From assembly GCA_014382645.1 (NCBI GenBank), contig JACNJI010000173.1, positions 1-9,814 on the forward strand: a stretch of DNA of 9,814 nt, in the 5' to 3' direction. This DNA is from Verrucomicrobiota bacterium (GTDB lineage: Bacteria > Verrucomicrobiota > Verrucomicrobiia > Opitutales > Seribacteraceae). The position numbers and the translations under genes were made by a program. Shown here piece by piece: positions 7,903 through 9,814 of the stretch. Under the pieces are notes generated by a model. That model was not told the origin of the DNA, did no database searches, and worked only from the letters and a program-made list of their open reading frames with translations. How positions within the stretch are numbered: the stretch's first letter is position 1; every line of letters begins with the position of its first letter.

Positions 7903-8160
7903 ATGGCAAAAATGATAAAAAGAGGAGATGAAGTTACCGTAATTGCCGGTGAACATAAGGCCAAAAAAGGTAAAGTCCTCGAAGTGCTTCGTGCAAAAAA
8001 TCGCATAATCGTAGAGGGTGTTAATCTTGTTAAACGTCATGAGCGCAAGAGCCAAGATAATCCGGAGGGTTCAATTATAGAAAGAGAAGCATCTCTGCAC
8101 TATTCCAACATAATGCTTTCATCTCGCCACACCGAACGAGCAGCTAAGCGTACCTCATAA
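7903..8160 (+). CDS. rplX: 50S ribosomal protein L24
   Basis: The 85-residue product is L24, an assembly initiator that binds the 23S rRNA 5' end. The KOW motif is visible: [20 protein letters not shown] (6-25), then [14 protein letters not shown] and the terminal half with [17 protein letters not shown]. It is about 20 residues shorter than E. coli L24 at the C-terminus but keeps the core. ATG 7903 is chosen because it lies 2 nt after the rplN stop and gives the [11 protein letters not shown] start; ATG 7912 would also be possible. A TTG at 7897 in frame is less likely. AGAGG at 7888-7892 is a weak candidate ribosome binding site within rplN. Confidence 0.95.
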   Translation: MAKMIKRGDEVTVIAGEHKAKKGKVLEVLRAKNRIIVEGVNLVKRHERKSQDNPEGSIIEREASLHYSNIMLSSRHTERAAKRTS

Positions 8161-8180
8161 GAATTTTTACACTCACAGAC

Positions 8181-8759
8181 ATGAGCCAAGCATTTTTACA
8201 AAAAAAATATTCTGACCAAATTGTCCCAGCATTGATGAAGGGACTTGGTTACAAGAATATCCATCAAGTTCCAAAAGTACTTAAAATTGTCCTTAATACT
8301 GGTTTCGGGGAAGAAATGGACAAGGCTGGCTTGGAAGACTTGCGAAAGGACTTTGCTTCGATTGCGGGGCAATCTCCTGTAATATGTAAGGCTCGAATAA
8401 GTGTTTCCAATTTCAAGGTTCGCGAAGGGATGCCTGTCGGCCTTATGGTTACCTTGAGGGGAGAGGTGATGTGGGATTTTCTCTTTAGACTGCTTGCTAT
8501 TTCATTACCCAACATTCGAGACTTCAGGGGCGTGTCATCACGGCTTGACGGTAATGGCAATTACACTCTCGGAATCACTGACCATAGTATTTTTCCAGAA
8601 ATTAATGTCGAGCGTCAGCGTACTAACATTGGCCTCGATATCAGTATTGTAACTTCTGCCGCGACCGACAAAGAGGGACATGAACTACTCTCTCATCTTG
8701 GCATGCCCTTTCGTAAGACTTCTTCCGAGCAACAAAATCAGGATGATGCAGCCGCATAA
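8181..8759 (+). CDS. rplE: 50S ribosomal protein L5
   Basis: The 192-residue product is L5, which binds 5S rRNA and the P-site tRNA elbow in the central protuberance. Family segments are VPALMKGLGYKNIHQVPKV, then IAGQSPVICKARISVSNFKV and REGMPVGLMVTLRG, followed by LPNIRDFRGVS and the LGITDHSIFPEI segment. The ending SSEQQNQDDAAA is an acidic, polar tail about 12 residues longer than E. coli L5. A run of eight A bases at 8200-8207 falls in codons for QKK near the start. The 20-nt leader has no Shine-Dalgarno sequence. Confidence 0.98.
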   Translation: MSQAFLQKKYSDQIVPALMKGLGYKNIHQVPKVLKIVLNTGFGEEMDKAGLEDLRKDFASIAGQSPVICKARISVSNFKVREGMPVGLMVTLRGEVMWDFLFRLLAISLPNIRDFRGVSSRLDGNGNYTLGITDHSIFPEINVERQRTNIGLDISIVTSAATDKEGHELLSHLGMPFRKTSSEQQNQDDAAA

Positions 8760-8789
8760 ATCTTTTATTAGAATTACCCCTAAATAATT

Positions 8790-9095
8790 ATGGCAAAAAA
8801 ATCTACAATTGCTCGCAACAATAAGCGTATTCTGTTGGTTGAGCGTTACGCGACCAAGCGAGCCGCCCTCAAGGCCATAATCACTAACCCCGAGACTGAA
8901 GTGGAGGATTTATACTCCGCCCAGTCTAAATTAGCCAAACTCCCACGCAATTCTTCTGCCGTTCGAGTCTCTAGAAGATGTTCGGCTACGGGGAGATCGC
9001 GTTCCTTTATTCGAAAATTTGGTCTTTCTCGCATCACATTTCGCGAGATGGCCTTACAAGGCAAGTTACCGGGCGTGATCAAGGCCTCGTGGTAA
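8790..9095 (+). CDS. rpsN: 30S ribosomal protein S14, long zinc-free form
   Basis: The 101-residue product is the long (C-minus) S14 of the 30S head. The C-terminal part reads [20 protein letters not shown], matching the E. coli-type RCRQTGRPHGFLRKFGLSR; it lacks the two CxxC pairs of the short zinc-binding form and has one cysteine. The end ([16 protein letters not shown]) is canonical. The N-terminal [13 protein letters not shown] is typical. It lies in the normal place between rplE and rpsH. The 30-nt leader is AT-rich without a Shine-Dalgarno sequence. Confidence 0.97.
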   Translation: MAKKSTIARNNKRILLVERYATKRAALKAIITNPETEVEDLYSAQSKLAKLPRNSSAVRVSRRCSATGRSRSFIRKFGLSRITFREMALQGKLPGVIKASW

Positions 9096-9128
9096 ATATT
9101 TCATAATCTCCAACTAAGAGTTACAAAG

Positions 9129-9527
9129 ATGTCAATTCATGATGCCATAGGTGATTTTATAACGGTTATTCGAAATGCCGGTAGTGCAGGCAAGGAATCC
9201 TGTGCCTATCCTCATTCAAAGGTGCGGGAGGGAATTGCCCGTATCCTTAAGGACCGTGGCTTTGTTGAAAGTTTTGGGGAAGCGATTGATGATAAAGGCT
9301 GGAAAAATATTCAAGTTCGACTTAAATATGTAGAGGGAAGCCATGCTATCAAAGGAATTTCTCGAGCTAGCACACCGGGCCTTCGATCATATTGCGGTTA
9401 CAGAGAAATACCACGGGTTCTTGACGGGTTGGGAATTTCGATACTGAGTACGCCAAAAGGCTTACTTGATGATTCCTCGGCACGCCGACAAAAGGTTGGC
9501 GGAGAAATTCTTTGTAATGTTTGGTAA
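9129..9527 (+). CDS. rpsH: 30S ribosomal protein S8
   Basis: The 132-residue product is S8, a primary binder of the 16S rRNA central domain. In E. coli, S8 also represses the spc operon by binding the rplE leader. Features are the N-terminal HDAIGDFITVIRNAG, then SKVREGIARILKDRGFVES, the KGISRASTPGLRSYCGY segment, and the C-terminal LGISILSTPKGLLDD followed by ARRQKVGGEILCNVW. The terminal GGEILC-x-V-W is the family rRNA-binding end. The gap from rpsN is 33 nt. The leader has only a weak purine patch (aagag) before the ATG. Confidence 0.97.
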   Translation: MSIHDAIGDFITVIRNAGSAGKESCAYPHSKVREGIARILKDRGFVESFGEAIDDKGWKNIQVRLKYVEGSHAIKGISRASTPGLRSYCGYREIPRVLDGLGISILSTPKGLLDDSSARRQKVGGEILCNVW

Positions 9528-9556
9528 ATCCCACCACCACTCTCTTTAATACAATC

Positions 9557-9562
9557 AAAGGA
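9557..9562 (+). promoter_or_regulatory. Shine-Dalgarno-like sequence of rplF
   Basis: AAAGGA ends 10 nt before the ATG at 9573, in a 45-nt AT-rich gap after rpsH. It is the clearest ribosome binding site candidate in the window; most other starts here have none. The match to the anti-Shine-Dalgarno core is only partial (AGGA), so its use is inferred. Confidence 0.5.
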
Positions 9563-9572
9563 TAATTTATAA

Positions 9573-9814
9573 ATGAGCAGGATAGGCAAGTTGCCAATAA
9601 ACATTCCTTCAGGCGTTGAAGTTTCCGTTCAGGATAACCTCGTCAATGTTACCGGCCCGAATGGGAAACTTAAAAAGCATTTTTCCAAGTTGGCGCAAAT
9701 TGTTGTGCAAGATAATGTAATTACTGTTACTCCGTCCGACGATACTCGACCTGCAAGGGCTATGTATGGAACGGCCCGCTCCATCATGTCGATTTGTGGT
9801 TATGGAGTCTGTAA
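9573..9814 (+). CDS. rplF: 50S ribosomal protein L6, N-terminal part (3' end outside window)
   Basis: An open frame from ATG 9573 to the window end encodes 80 residues plus part of a codon. It starts MSRIGKLPINIPSGVEVSVQ, continues VTGPNGKLKKHF, and has ARAMYGTARSIMS near residues 65-75. These match the first domain of L6, which binds near the sarcin-ricin loop and the factor-binding site. The expected NMVxGV segment after ARSIMS reads ICGYGV, somewhat divergent but in frame. The stretch ends before the second L6 domain. A Shine-Dalgarno-like AAAGGA precedes the ATG. It is the expected gene after rpsH in the spc cluster. Confidence 0.95.
   Translation, partial: MSRIGKLPINIPSGVEVSVQDNLVNVTGPNGKLKKHFSKLAQIVVQDNVITVTPSDDTRPARAMYGTARSIMSICGYGVC

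Noticed and set aside
8760..8789. Possible spc-type S8 binding site or terminator between rplE and rpsN
   Set aside because: The 30-nt gap is AT-rich, with no stable stem and no hairpin followed by a T-run.

Overview
The window is a core bacterial ribosomal-protein gene cluster on the + strand. It is the tail of a str-type cluster (end of rpsG, then fusA and rpsJ) joined directly to an S10/spc-type cluster (rplC, rplD, rplW, rplB, rpsS, rplV, rpsC, rplP, rpmC, rpsQ, rplN, rplX, rplE, rpsN, rpsH and the first part of rplF). All nineteen genes (two cut by the window edges) point the same way. Gaps are short: the longest is 91 nt between rpsJ and rplC, and one pair (rplD/rplW) overlaps by 4 nt. 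No RNA gene, mobile element, CRISPR array or transferred cargo was seen, and no stretch over 300 nt lacks a gene.

Organism (inference): a bacterium of moderate to low GC (mid-40s percent by eye). Three features suggest the Planctomycetes-Verrucomicrobia-Chlamydiae group, most likely a Verrucomicrobiota member. First, fusA is followed directly by rpsJ with no tuf gene, the order I recall for the chlamydial str cluster. Second, S14 is the long zinc-free form. Third, the L2 motif reads DHPMGGGEG rather than DHPHGGGEG. The phylum is a judgement from remembered family features, not a search result.

Layout: 1-159 end of rpsG; 204-2360 fusA (EF-G); 2402-2710 rpsJ; 2711-2801 a leader-like gap with a strong inverted repeat ending at the rplC start codon; 2802-6535 rplC to rpsC; 6570-9527 rplP to rpsH; 9573-9814 start of rplF, cut by the window end. 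The usual continuation would be rplR, rpsE, rpmD, rplO and secY, outside the window.

The genes build both ribosomal subunits: S3, S7, S8, S10, S14, S17 and S19 for 30S; L2, L3, L4, L5, L6, L14, L16, L22, L23, L24 and L29 for 50S. They also supply the translocase EF-G. Their co-linear packing suggests long co-transcripts. Almost none of the genes has a recognisable Shine-Dalgarno sequence, so initiation probably relies on AT-rich, unstructured leaders and on translational coupling. The rpsJ-rplC gap is the best candidate for a regulatory element. I found no undescribed system; this is a conserved housekeeping region with a few details worth checking.
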